Shown here one piece after another: positions 30,656 to 42,209 of a DNA stretch of 64,000 nt; the stretch's first letter is position 1; every line of letters starts with the position of its first letter. Source of the DNA: Ornithodoros turicata (Eukaryota; Arthropoda; Arachnida; Ixodida; Argasidae); NCBI RefSeq assembly GCF_037126465.1, contig NC_088204.1, positions 21,768,804 to 21,832,803 on the forward strand, read 5' to 3'. A model generated the notes under the pieces. The model ran no database searches. It had not been told where the DNA came from and was given only the letters and a program-made list of their open reading frames with translations. Position numbers and translations under genes: made by a program.

Positions 30656-31855
30656 GCAATACTCACAGCTCCAGTGTCTGCTCCGACCATGGTGGAAGAA
30701 ATGTGAGGAAAGTTCCTATTCCAACCAAGAAGTGTATCTCAAATTAGCAACCATTATGGGTATATGGCAGTTCTTGCTTTACGGTTGTCCATACCATTTG
30801 AAACGATGGAAATTGGTCTTCTGAAGCTGGAACACAGAAGAAAAGACAAACACACAAACGTCAAGTGCCTAAAAACAATGAATGAAGAAGGAAGGAAAGT
30901 TAGTTAGCATTTGAAAGTTAGCTTCGAAATGTCGATAGCGCCCAAGGTGGAGTGTGCGAAGCTTTCTTATTGACCCACTCAGATAACGTGACTCTTGCGG
31001 GTTCCTAAAGAATCTAAAACTCACCCTCGTTTGCCACTTGCCCCACACTTTTCTCCTCTCTCGGATACCCTTAGAGCGCCTCCTTGTATGCTTTCTTCAT
31101 GGATCCGAGAAGCACGGTACCACTTTGTTTTATAGACATTCAATTTTAAACAAAATCTTTGTCGCTTCTCATGCTCATAGACATAGGGCACACGGAAACA
31201 ATTAGTGATTTTCCGCTGTCATTACAACGCAACCATTATGTACCGGCACTTACGGTGATTGTGACGTCGCTTAGCTCGGTGATAGGTGAAGTAATGCAGC
31301 TGTTCGTAACACTTCCGGCATTTGTGTTCTGTACTTAACGGATGATACACCAGGTGTTTACGTTTAATGTCGTCCAACAGTTGCTACCTGTCAAACGAAG
31401 CCGAGAAGCAATCTGTATTTGGAGCCATAGCAAGGGAACAATACCGCCGTTGTTGTCAGCAGAGTCATTAAATGCATAATGGTGCCAATTGCGTTCATTT
31501 ACAATCAACCTTAGTGGAAAAGTGACTGCAAAGAAAATGCGCGTTCAAATTCTTCGAAAGTCTTACAATGTTCAGTTAGAGAATAAATAATACACGTGTC
31601 ATTTAGGCGCGAAAGAGTGATTTCACTCGTAATGAGAAGAGATCCCTCCGTACCTGAAACCCCCTACGGACACCCCGATGCCCTGAAGCCAAAAAGCGGA
31701 TGGAAGACATAAGGAATTGAATTACATTGAATCTCATGGATCGCCACCTACTTATGGACTGCCTGCCAGCCGCAGCGCGAGATCTTGCAGCACGGAAAGC
31801 ATGCAATCGACCACCGCCCCTTTACCATAAGCAAGATGCTGGGGCCATGGTCCAG
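30656..31855. other. Unassigned stretch
   Basis: No gene or repeat is recognised. The frames seen are short. Confidence 0.4.
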
Positions 31856-31857
31856 TA

Positions 31858-31948
31858 GCGTTCATTCCCCAGGGCGTCAGTCGAGACGTTGCCCACTTCT
31901 GTGAGGCTGACAACGGCAAGCCCTTTCATCATCACCACCACCACCAGC
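31858..31948 (+). mobile_element. SINE 3' end fragment
   Basis: CCCCAGGGCGTCAGTCGAGA, GTTGCCCACTTCTGTGAGGC, TGACAACGGCAAGCCCTTTC and a (CAT)n(CAC)n tail match the 3' body of the tRNA-derived SINE at 1523-1785. The head is absent (5' truncated). Confidence 0.8.
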
Positions 31949-32029
31949 GTTCATATATGCACCAAGGTCTCCGTCATCTTTGGGATTTCCTGTCATCAAC
32001 AGGCCTCCCCACCCTGCTTTGATCACCTG

Positions 32030-32106
32030 AATCCTCATCTCCGTCGTCATCTCTCACTATCTACAAATGGCAATCTCATCGTCTCTTTATGTGTGTGTGT
32101 ATGTGT
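32030..32106 (+). mobile_element. LINE/SINE 3' end with (TG)n tail
   Basis: CATCTCTCACTATCTACAAA, TGGCAATCTCATCGTC and TCTTTATGTGTGTGTGTATG repeat the sequence of the 94-bp insert at 5366-5459 (minus strand). This copy has lost the middle GC-rich part. Confidence 0.75.
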
Positions 32107-33182
32107 GAACCTCATGGTGTGGCAGTGGACCGGAGTTCCAAGAGGATTCCTGTCCGTGTCCTCTCGAAGCGACAACAATAACTTTGAGTTGATTTCTGCA
32201 TATCAATCCTTGTTCTGCCTGGTTTGAAGTGTGCCAGAAGTCTGTGATGCATGACTGTGAAGTCCAATCATCTGCCGTCTACCTCGGTGGATAGTTGCTC
32301 ACAGCCGCAGAACTTTTCTCCCTCTTCGTACCTAAGAGAGTGACGCCATGCGGCATTTCTCTGAATTCTTATGGTAATCTTACAAAACATGTATGTGCGG
32401 TAAGTTAGCGATCTGGTGCCCAGGAAGGATTCCTATTAATTCCCGAACAAACCCGAGGGGGAACTCCGCACCTGTGATGACGAAATGGTGACGATTACGA
32501 TCATGACCATGCAGGATAAAAAGCGCGCTGTCAATTGGGTAAATGGACGAAGCACAAGCAATGCCTCGAACCACCTTATAAAAGAGAGACTTGGGGAAAG
32601 GTAGCTGGCTGCGCTATGGGCCATACAGGTCTATGCCGATTCATTAAATAGGCGTTCAAAGAGGCCGTTGGAGGACCCGTTGAAAGGCCTTTGTCTTTCA
32701 ACATCAGCAGTCAAGACAAGGCTTACATGTTTGCAAACTCCGCCATGCATGCCGGGACTGCAAGGTGACTGGTAGTGGGGTCGGTAGCCGTTCGAACTAG
32801 CACAACTTCGATGGCTGAGAAAAGCGTTGCGACTGTGAGTCGTCGAATGCTGACATCCGTGTAATTCTGGCGATGCATCGTGTCACTACCGCAGCGGTAG
32901 AGACAAACTTGCTTCAAACTTGCTTCAAACTGAAAGGCTTCAGCTGACGGAAAGTCTTCCAGATTATGGATGCTTAAATGTTGTGTTTGTCTTAATCGTT
33001 CTTTCAAGACCTGCTATTAACGTTGCGTTGCTTCGGAACGTTTTTTTGTCCCTGAGTGAGCCTTCGATGTGGTTCAGGATAAGGCTGCTCTGAGGGGCCG
33101 GCCTTTGTAGCCTTTTGAAGTATACGCACCGACAAGAAACCGTTAAACAGAACTTCAAAATTACCCTGCAGCACGTGCAGCA
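32107..33182. other. Unassigned stretch
   Basis: No gene is recognised. Minus-strand frames at 32723-33197 are open but have no domain or splice context that I can support. Confidence 0.35.
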
Positions 33183-33610
33183 TGTCAACAACAACATTAG
33201 TTCAACAACATCGCCAGGGGCGATACTCTACCCCGTTGCTGGTGGTGATGTGTGGAATGCAATCATGTGCCCCCTCACAATAGGGATCGAAGTCCTGTGG
33301 TGTCCAAGAAGGTCAAAAGAGCTTTGAGGGCAGAGCGTTGGTGGGCTGGATTTGGCCGGGGACTAAGCAGTTTTGAGAGAGAGAGGAGAAGGGGGGGAGG
33401 GAGAGTCAGGCTGATTAAGAGACCTAGAGAGTGCGGTTCGGGGTTGGTAGGCAACATGTTGCCGTGTAATCTACTCCTAATTACAAAAAGAATATCGCGC
33501 ATACGATCAAGTGCACGAAAAGCACCTTGTACACTGCAGAAAGGGCATGCTGGACGATATCCTACTCTCAGAACTTCTTTCGCACCAGAACCTGAAAACG
33601 GCGGCTAATT
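33183..33610 (-). pseudogene. LINE ORF2 C-terminal fragment with 3' UTR
   Basis: On the minus strand a CPFC motif (near 33540) begins a decayed zinc region. It is followed by SLSKLLSPRPNPAHQRSALK and ALLTFLDTTGLRSLL, ending at a stop near 33275. The 3' UTR then runs down to CGATGTTGTTG near 33207, including GGGGTAGAGTATCGCCCC (33219-33236), with (GTT)n to about 33190. The middle of the zinc motif is lost. Confidence 0.82.
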
Positions 33611-36600
33611 GTGACCTATGACGCTATATAGACGCCTGGGGAGCTGTGGGTTTTGGGCTGGTTGTTCGTAGGAAGGTTAGAAGGACCTTGCGGGGGGTGG
33701 TGTTCTCTGTCGGACAATATCGAGCTTCATTCGGTAGTTTTTTTTTTTTTTTTTTTTTATGAGCATTAGCTCTTCCGATTTACCATTTCCCCTTGTCATT
33801 TGAAAAATCTCCCACGAGGAAATCGATATCACGGCATTATGAGCTGATGTACGCTGTTGAACATTATTTTCAGGGGTATGACGAAACCTTCCGTTTAGGA
33901 ATCCGAAACTTGTTAAGGGTGGGTGAAGTGTATTGATTTTCATGGGGACAGGACCGAACAAAATAAGGTCTCGTTCCTGTAGTTGTTACTTACCGCGTTA
34001 GGCTTGGAACTTATTGGTCGCTCGTCGTATTATATCTTTGAAGAAGGAACTATTGCAACGTTGCTTTTACCGCACATAAAACCAAATGCGATTAAAAATG
34101 ATTTGTCGACAAGAAACAACAGCGACAACATGATGCTGACGATATTGGCACGAGGTATTTCATCATTGGAGCTGCGGCACCCGACCACTGCATATTGGAT
34201 ATTGTGAGGAAGAAGATACATCTTCGCCCCTCACCCCTCACTCATGGTAGAAACCAGTCGCTGGTGACTCGTGAAACTCCTACCCTCCCCAACAATATGC
34301 TAAAGCGACACCTTTTTAGACGACCTGAGCCCCTACGTCATCGATACGTTTCGTCGCCGTGCAAAGCATGCTGGTGGGCACTATCAGCTTTATCAGTCTA
34401 TCAGCCAACGCATTTTTTCCTCTTCATGCCCTCCACAGCAAAATATAACCTCGAACCGGTCTTCTCGTGACGTCACATGTTTGTGAACAGAGGGTCGTCT
34501 ATAGCGCCAAACATCGTGTACGTCCGTGCGTGTCTTTGTAGGACCACGTGACACTGCCACTACCACGTGATTGCCCGACTGTGTTTTGCGGTTACATTGA
34601 AATTGCGCAACCGCCGCAGTAGCGATGCAGAAATGAAATGAATAAAGAAACGTTTTTGCGAGACATCAAAAGCCTTTAAATACAAATTTAGTGGCATTTT
34701 CTTCAAAAATTTACACCTTTACGATGGCCATAAAGATATCGCATTCAAACGCATTTGGCACAGTGCCCAACAAAGATGCCGTCAATTTTGTGTGAGTGAG
34801 ATGGAAATGAAACGGATGGACCACACACACGCACACGTGACAGGTGAGGCACGCATCAGAGGCATGCATTGTAGATGTAGACACACGCCACCCGGGGTGG
34901 GGGGGGGGGGGGGACATAAAGAACTAAACATGTTCAGCGGAACTGGAATGCCGTCGCATGACCTCAGGGGAAAAACCGAAACGGGAACGGCTATTCAGTT
35001 CCACTTGACAGACGTGGGAAGTAATCGTTTTGCACTGTAATATTATTTTTCTGTAATATATCTGAATACTTGCGTCGCATGTTGTGTCTGTTGTATTTGT
35101 ATCCGTATTGAAGTACAAGTAATTGCAGTATAATATTTAGTATTAAGAATTAGGAAGTAGCGGCACGCATTGTAATGTTCTATGACGTGTGATACTTACG
35201 GTGAGCTGCTGAGCGGCTATAGTACCACTGAACTTAGATACTGATACTGTATCAGTAGTGTAGAAAATCAGCGTACTCGCATAGCTACAATCTCATAAAG
35301 TGTTACTCATTCGTTTCATCCACGATTTTCATTATATTACACAAAATGTTTGTATTTCTGCTTTTTCGTGCCTTGCAATCCACGTCACATGTATGAAGGC
35401 AATATTGCTATTACTCGCATATTACATAGAAATATGAATGTTAGATACGATTCGAAATCACAGATTTTATTATATTGCTATTATAATATCCATCAAGAAC
35501 AAGTAATATGTCCATGTATTGGAATAGAAAGCATGGGCCTTGCAGTCCAACCTTGCTCTGGTGTGTTGGCAGATAACCCGTTCTATCCCATCCAAATTCA
35601 ACAGCAAGAGAGGGAAGAACAGATTATCGAACACACACAAGCGTAAACAGCCTATGTTGAACACTTCTGTTTGATGAAAGGCGGCCGCATGTACCTATAA
35701 ATCGACTTATTGAGTCATCTGCAGCTTTATAGCACTCACTGCTTCATATTTGAAATCAGCATTCACAGTCAATTCGCTCTTTGTTGGCAGGTGATATGCA
35801 GACAGCTCTTCTGTCGACGCAATTCCGTCGAGTGCATTCTTTGCAATATTGAGGTCATAATGCAGAGACGGAGTCGGTCAATGATGGTGCGATAGCCGTC
35901 TTGGCGTAAAAGGCCCTCGAACGAATCTCTCGGTTGTCCGGGCTTTTTTTCTTCTTCGCTGGCATCAAGTGGAGCAACGAACGGATGACCACACAGACCA
36001 AACTTCGTGTCACGGATTGTTTTCGAGCTGTAACGGTTTGCGAAGGTGTTCCGATATATTGCCGATCGGGTGGCGATTCGTTTCGTCTTTCTGCTGGTGT
36101 TTGGTGGGGTTCGCATTTAAAGATATTGTAAAGCGAAAGAGGTGCAATCTCAGAAAATGTAGCATGAGGTCACAATTTTTCTTCTCAGTTGTATTCGTAG
36201 CGTTTTAGAAAATTAAAATTAAAACTGTACCGGCAACGCTGTGTCGAAGTTGCCGCCAACTTCGCACGTGTCGGCTACGTAGCCATCAGGAGCAGCAAAT
36301 CAGTTTCAGCTTATTCCTTACATTACATTGAATCCAGCCTCATGGGTCGTTCTGTGCGGGCAAACCAGATAGGGCGTGTCACGATAGCGAAAAAGATGCG
36401 TGAATCGAATGCTATAGTGCAATATGCTACACGAAACGTCCCGACAGTCTCAACGTCCGTCTCATTTTTAATTTTTCTTCTTTTCGTTGCGCAGTTGCGA
36501 TATTAGTTTCTCCTCAAATCTTATCATCTCTACATGCTTGCCATTATGTCGATACCGCAAGAATTGATAATTTTCAGTCTCGCTTAACATATAACTACGT

Positions 36601-36767
36601 CTAACAGTGTAAATGCTAAATTGTAGATAAACAGATATTTTCTCCTCCGTTATAAGTGTTCTGTCCGCCTGCTGCAATTATTTCGTATGGGTTTTCTAAC
36701 ACCATACACATCTCTAGTTCACTTACTGTTTTATAATTAACGTATCTTTTTTTTTTTTTCATTCCAG
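33611..36767. other. Unassigned stretch, AT-rich in parts
   Basis: A T-run lies at 33738-33758 and a G-run at 34898-34913. A minus-strand frame of 115 codons at 35769-36116 starts with ATG and has a plausible amino-acid mix, but no domain is recognised. A plus-strand frame at 33983-34207 is equally open on the other strand. Neither is called as a gene. Confidence 0.35.
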
Positions 36768-37541
36768 GTGAGTACACTGCCGTCTACCGAGTTGTTGTGA
36801 ATTCACCCATACGTGATGCCTATTGTCTAAAAGGGGTAAGTCATTTTTCGTTTCGTGCTGGTACTTCACGGTTGGTTAAGGGCAGAAAGCGCGTGGAGAG
36901 GCTGGCTGGCTATTCCGAATGCCCAGACAGTAGAGAACACGTTTCTGCGTTTCTAAAATAAGGAGTACTCTCTGACAGTCTTGAGCGTTGATGTCAGAGA
37001 GTGGAACACATCATGTCGATGGGCAGCTGTCAGATCTACGACATCGTTCGTAATGTAGAGTAGACTACTGTTCAGCGCAGTCTTGGGGAAAAGTTACTCG
37101 AGAAGGTAACGAGTTAGAGTTACCGTTACTACACGAATAAAGTCACTATGTTACAGGTACAGTTACTCTGCACAAATAGAAACTAGCTAAGTTAAAGTAC
37201 AAGTAACTCAGTTATTTCGCAGTTACTTAAAGAAAACAAAAAACAAGGGCTCCGGTTCAAAAATCTTTGTTCTATATTATTCGCCAATGCAATGGGAACT
37301 ATACTTGTGCTACTCGGCTGCAATTATTCTCTTATAGCTGAATGAATGGTTGAGTGGAGTTGTGGGTTTCGCGTTCGAGACCTCATTATCTGGTGCGTCT
37401 GGGAATATTGTGTTTGTCACCGCCTCAACTGTCAGCCTTTATGATCCGCTGGGGTTAGAAGTATATACTAACATGTTTAATGCCTCGGTTTACGAAGACC
37501 ACGCACAGAATGTGGCTTTCGAATGCGGCTTTCGGAGCTAG
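36768..37541 (+). CDS. Candidate 3' end of a host gene, two exons
   Basis: A T-run and CATTCCAG (36749-36767) form a good splice acceptor. A 68-bp open exon follows (36768-36835, reading EYTAVYRVVVNSPIRDAYCL) and ends at GGG|GTAAGT, a strong donor, in phase 0. The next exon starts after TTCTCTTATAG at 37338, also in phase 0, and reads LNEWLSGVVGFAFETSLSGA onward to a TAG at 37539-37541 (67 codons). It includes a possible N-glycosylation site (FNASV) and two Cys in the joined segment. The intervening 502-bp intron contains a hAT fragment, which fits an intron. Upstream exons are not identified. I do not recognise the protein; a secreted or extracellular product is only a guess. The caveat is that CAG|GTGAGT at 36765-36773 also looks like a donor, so the first exon boundary is ambiguous. 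Confidence 0.35.
37078..37235 (+). mobile_element. hAT-like fragment, CAGTCTTGGGGAA end
   Basis: It starts with CAGTCTTGGGGAAAAGTTAC and continues with dense GTTAC/GTAAC motifs (GGTAACGAGTTAGAGTTACC, CAGTTACTCTGC, AAGTAACTCAG). This is a common arthropod and vertebrate hAT terminus. The opposite end and the target duplication are not found. Confidence 0.65.
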
Positions 37542-37828
37542 TGCAAAACTGCTAGTGCAACCCAGCGCTTCGTTTGCCCTACAATGCTGTCGTGTTTTCT
37601 ATAGAATCTTCTTTCCGTGACCCATATCCTGGGCTATGCCTACCAACCTGTGGAAAACCGAGAATTGTCAGGAAATTTGACAAAAAGCATCTGAAATCAG
37701 GGGAAATTGCGGACAAGTGCCGTGACGACGTGCAGCGAATCGCGAGTGCAGATCAGTGGTTGAGCTGCCACGCCGCAGCCGCGTTTACCACGAGTAGTCA
37801 ATACTACGAGCTCTGATGCAGAAAAGTA

Positions 37829-38243
37829 CACTCTTAAAAATGAACTTCACCGCATAGCACGCTCCTAGCCAACCATCGTCTCGAATGATATCGTTTTCTG
37901 CCCTGATTTGTTGAAAACGGGAGGCGTACACCTTTTTATGACGCTTATGCTGTTCATAATTGTCACAAAAAAAAAAGCGTACGCCTCCCGTTTTCAACCA
38001 AACCAGATAACGATATCATTCGAGACGATGGTTGGCTAGGAGCGTGCTATGCTGTGAAGTTCATTTTCCTGGGTTTTCCTGGGTTTTCCTCAGACGCTTT
38101 CAGACATATATCGGCACAGTTCCCTTAGAAGTCGGCCCAGGACGCACATCCCCCTAGGGCGTCAGTCGTGACGTCGCCCACCTCTGTGAGGCCGACAACG
38201 GCGAGCCCATTCACCAGCACCACCACCATCATTTCAAAGAGTG
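37829..38243. mobile_element. TA-flanked foldback MITE with SINE inside
   Basis: The ends are CACTCTTAAAAATGAACTTC (left) and, at the right, AAAGAGTG, with TA on both sides (37827-37828 and 38244-38245). The left arm (CCGCATAGCACGCTCCTAGC, CAACCATCGTCTCGAATGAT) pairs with the right arm (ATCATTCGAGACGATGGTTG, GCTAGGAGCGTGCTATGCTG). A second inner pair is AACGGGAGGCGTAC/GTACGCCTCCCGTT. The right arm is split after TTCATTTT by a SINE 3' fragment (38068-38233). It is the same family as 47319-47512. Confidence 0.9.
38068..38233 (+). mobile_element. SINE 3' fragment inside the MITE
   Basis: CTGGGTTTTCCTCAGACGC, GGCACAGTTCCCTTAGAAGT, GGGCGTCAGTCGTGACGTCG, GTGAGGCCGACAACGGCGAG and a (CAC)n tail match the body of the family at 1523-1785. 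The likely target duplication is CATTT on both sides. The head is absent. Confidence 0.85.
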
Positions 38244-38245
38244 TA

Positions 38246-39190
38246 GGGCAGCCTCACTAATACTCAATAAATAATGTGTTTTTCGAGATATCTGTATGAA
38301 AACGTAGCAGCAGGCACCAAGCTCCCTTTTGCTTTGGTCAGGGAATCCGCTCGACATAGTCAATGAAAACCTGGAAACGTCAGGGAATTTACTGAAGGCT
38401 GCAATTTTGTAGACACCCTGACATCATATAAGACAGTGAAGATTGTGTGGATTTGAGAATCAAATTTCCGAGGTCAACGAACAAATAGATAAAGTGAATG
38501 AATAAAAAAGACGAAGAAGAAGAAAGCATGCACGCCAAGAGCAGCCGATCATTGCCGGAACAAAAAAGTCTGCGCTGAGGTAGATATCCTGCGTTTCATT
38601 TTACCGCAACATCGCCCAAACAACAGTCGGAAAACGAAACTGAATTCAACCCGAGGACTATACTTTCCTCCCACCGGGATTACACCCGATGTGAGTGCTT
38701 TTTTTTTTTTTTCTTCTTCTTCACGAACCTTGCGGTCGGCGACCTTGCGGCGCTCTGCAGCGTCTCACCCTTTGCGAATTATATAGGGTCACTCGAGAAT
38801 TCCGGGACCGCGTCGCAGCGGAAGTCACCGGCCCCAACTCGACGCCAATACCGTGAAGGAGCATTCATAAAGCCGCCGCGACGACCTCTAGCTCTCTTTT
38901 TTTCATATCTTACCCGGCATTTTTCATTCCATCTCCATGTGTTTGTACACAGGCGGGAAGCAATAAAACGCACGCGAGCTCCCTGATGGATAACAGGTGA
39001 GAAAGACTCGGCCCGAAATGCGCGCCTCGGACAAAAAAGAAAGAAAAAAAAGTGCCCTTTAAGTATAAGCTTGGAGACAAAGAGTCATTGTCGCGTGCTG
39101 GTCAGCTGGCTTCCGGTCTGCAGTCTGTCCACGCAGTAGGTAGCTCCCGGAACTTCCTCATCCATACGGTATCAGATTCTATGAGCGCAG
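38246..39190. other. Unassigned stretch
   Basis: A T-run lies at 38700-38711 with CTT repeats beyond. AATAAA-like motifs lie near 38269-38275. No gene is recognised. Confidence 0.4.
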
Positions 39191-39212
39191 ATATATATAT
39201 ATATATATATAT
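39191..39212. repeat. (AT)n microsatellite
   Basis: An uninterrupted AT dinucleotide run of 11 units. Confidence 0.95.
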
Positions 39213-39296
39213 TTGTGTTCTTTTTCTTTTTGAAGCTTTTCATAAAATACGAGACGTTCTACTTCAGGGGTTGTTATAGCAGCTAGCTAAAAGGAG

Positions 39297-39420
39297 CTAA
39301 AACGAGAGGTCAGTCCTGTGGCCGTAAGGAAATGTCCAAGAGCTTCGATGGTCAGGCGCTGCAACGATGAGTTGACCCAACGACCAAGTAGCACTCCTAG
39401 GCTTTGTCTGTAACTTTGCC
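39297..39420 (-). pseudogene. LINE ORF2 C-terminal fragment
   Basis: On the minus strand the frame reads LGVLLGRWVNSSLQRLTIEA and LGHFLTATGLTSRF, ending in TAG at about 39297. It is the same subfamily as the plus-strand piece at 29970-30053. The upstream Cys-His motif is not recognisable. Confidence 0.8.
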
Positions 39421-39593
39421 TGTTGGCGAACGCGTACGGGAACGTTGTCGTTCGTGGGAAGCACCGTGGAGGAGCACTTTTGGTTCAGTGTTACACAGCA
39501 GAGCAAGTTCGAGCGTAAGGAAGCAAAGTAGATGAATGGATGTTTGATTAGATGCTTTGCTGCTGATATCAGGTTAAAAGGTTTATGGGCTAG

Positions 39594-39746
39594 CCCAAGC
39601 AGCACAATGTACTGAAAGTCGAGTGCAATAGGGGTGGACGGGTAGGTGGAAGGCCTTGAACACACTCGTAAAACTAAAGAACATCGATAAGACACATACC
39701 GTCCACCCCTATTGCACTCGACTTTCAGTACATTGTGCTGCTTGGG
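39594..39746 (-). mobile_element. 153-bp MITE copy C
   Basis: The terminal inverted repeats are the same as copies A and B (CCCAAGCAGCACAATGTACT at both ends) and the total length is identical, 153 bp. The centre is in the opposite orientation (GGTGGAAGGCCTTGAACA, then AACATCGATAAGACACATAC). It is flanked by AG on both sides (39592-39593 and 39747-39748). Confidence 0.95.
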
Positions 39747-39747
39747 A

Positions 39748-41549
39748 GGTTGTTCAATCCTAATAGATTAGATGGGTTCTCGACTGACAAAAAAAAGGGG
39801 GGAACTCTGGGCTTCTAATGAAGGTCACGCAGGACATTGGGTGGGCCAGTTTCACCAGGACCAAAATGATACGTTGACAAGTCGAAAAAAAAAAAGGGAT
39901 GGAGAGATAGGAATTTGGCCACGGACCAATTCTGCAACTAAGAAAAAAAGAACCAAGTAACGTCGACGTCACTTTCGCAAGCCATACCAAAACGCACGGG
40001 CTCCGCTATACTGCAACACCAGAATGTGCTGGCGGGTCCACAATTTTATACAAGGCAATGCCAATATGTGCTCAACATCAACGACATACGCAACGCCAAA
40101 GATATACGCTACAGCGGCAACAATCACAACATAGACTCACACACCGACAGTGCACACAAAACTAAACTTAAACCGAAACCACCTAGTAAACGGATTCTAA
40201 AGAACACTGCGCAATAAAATTCACAAGGGCAGCCAGAGCTGCACCCCTCTTGTTGGAGTGCAGCTCCGCTGCTGTTCCGAAAGTATGAAGACGTTGTGAT
40301 ATTCAGAACCGTCGTCCTAACTTCATTCATAAACGCACATTGCTTTCCAAATTTCCAGACTCCTTCGTGAGAAATTTGAGAAAAACTACCGGGCGGCGGT
40401 TCCACTTGTGACGTCATACTTGGAACTGCGCGGATTGGATAGCCACACCTAGCCAGCTCTGCCTGGCAACCAGTTTGTGTTTACACTCCGTCATGGCCGC
40501 TGTATCGTGCTGAAACAGCTGTCACGAGCTATCGGGGACCACCGCACCGTTTTATTATGTTTCTTATAAGGAATACTTCGTCTTCGAGCACGTTCTCGTT
40601 CTCAATAGCTTTGGTGGTGCTTTCTGCACGCGCAGCAAGTCCGCGCATAGTGCGCTGCCAAAGCTGTTGAGAATGCGTAAGTGTACGTCACACGTTAGGT
40701 GTTAGGTCTTGTTGGTAGCATGAAGCACAGAATGTCCGCTCACGACGGCCGTCGTTGCACAACGAGGCCATCCTGTAAGGCTTGTTAAAGAAGACCGGCA
40801 AAACTATCTTTGAGGCTATTAACGACAGCAAATATCACGGAACACACCCAAAACATTCACCTTCGCCCATTGATCTCCGCCATCGCATCGACGATTTGGC
40901 ATTAGCCAAGCCACGAGCGCGGCTAAGCCAGGACGAAGCCGGGATTGGTCAGGGTTTGCCGACCACAGGACCGCCGTGCCAGAAAAATTTAAAAATTTGT
41001 TTCTTAAAAACTACAAACAAATGGGTGAAAATTTTTCACATGTATGCTCCCTGTGCGGAAACGAACGCACAGCCCAAGCATGGCTCCATTCTGTCGCAGT
41101 CGAAAATCGGCGGAGCTGAGCTTTAACTCCTTTACATTGTCAAAAGAGGACCAGAATAATGGTGTTCCATGCCACCGTAGAAATTCCCTTGCTTTCTTTT
41201 TTCTTTTTACAGACAGCAACAACTCGACGCACCTCTTTTATACATGGGAGACCATATGGAATACAAAAACTACAGGTGTGAGGCTCACAAACCAGCAATC
41301 CATCATGGCCCAATTCTCGCGATGATATCCATTAGCATAATGGTTTTAAGCTAGCCTCGCATTTAGCAGTGCATTCTTTTAAACCTTCTAACGGTATAGG
41401 TTACTTCATGAACGGACTTCCCCGCCTACAAAAAATGAATTTCATGCTTCCGTCATGGGGTAGCCCTCGCTCCGGGGAATACCGCTACTTTTCCCCTCCA
41501 CGCGTCCACGAAAATATCAAATACAACGTTTCCTCCTTTACTCGCCTAT
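39748..41549. other. Unassigned stretch
   Basis: A hairpin-like inverted pair (TTCTCAATAGCTTTGG near 40599 and CCAAAGCTGTTGAGAA near 40659) is seen. A-runs lie at 39790-39796 and 39885-39895. Frames at 40782-41325 lack recognisable domains. No gene is called. Confidence 0.4.
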
Positions 41550-41550
41550 A

Positions 41551-41723
41551 CCTGGGCCCACTTGCACAAAAACATTGAGACAATTCCTCGGCGCTGCCTT
41601 CGGTAGCTTTGCCAGTGCTCTAAGAAAGTGAAGCGTCGAGGACAGACATGTGTGCAGAATGCACTACCGAAGCTACCAAGGGCAGCACTGAGGAATTGCC
41701 TGACCGTTCGTGCAATCGGGCCC
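41551..41723. repeat. Foldback MITE with CTGGGCCC ends
   Basis: The left arm (CCTGGGCCCACTTGCAC, CAATTCCTCGGCGCTGCC, TCGGTAGCTTTGCCAGTGC) pairs with the right arm (GCACTACCGAAGCTACC, GGCAGCACTGAGGAATTGCC, GTGCAATCGGGCCCTGG). It is about 173 bp. Arms are diverged, suggesting age. Confidence 0.75.
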
Positions 41724-42209
41724 TGGTGACAAGGTATCTTCACAAATCACTAGACATCTTTCTTTTTTCTTTTTGTCTCGGTTGGGTCTACGCCACCTAG
41801 ATACCGAAGGCCTGCTTATTGCCTCCTCTCCCTCCTTCGCTACGTGGACATATAAGGTCAGAATTCGTCTGCTACTGCGATTCGCCGTTCTGCGAATTCA
41901 AGAACTCGCAAATGATTGCAACGAACTTGGAACCTGTAGACCTAAATTTGCAGACAAAAAGTCCAACACGTTTTCCAGAAAATCAAATCAGTCTTGAGAA
42001 AGGTATGGGTCCGTTTTGCGTTTTATTTTAAAGATTTCCCATTTAGTACTCGGGGACGTTCAGTCACTACTCGCAGACGACGGTGGTTCGTCTCCATGGC
42101 TACAACCGCTGAAAGCACGTTCGTGATTGGCTACCGCCGTTGAAAACACGGTCCTGACTGGCTGACTCTTAGCTGTTACGTCACGTCGACGAGTAAGCAG
42201 GTTTTCTCT

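Noticed and set aside
33983..34221. Protein-like frames on both strands
   Set aside because: Both strands are open over the same bases, neither has a domain, and the GTAAGT on the minus strand follows an in-frame stop.
36468..36677. 69-codon minus-strand frame with charged residues
   Set aside because: It starts at TTG, lacks a convincing acceptor, and no family is recognised.
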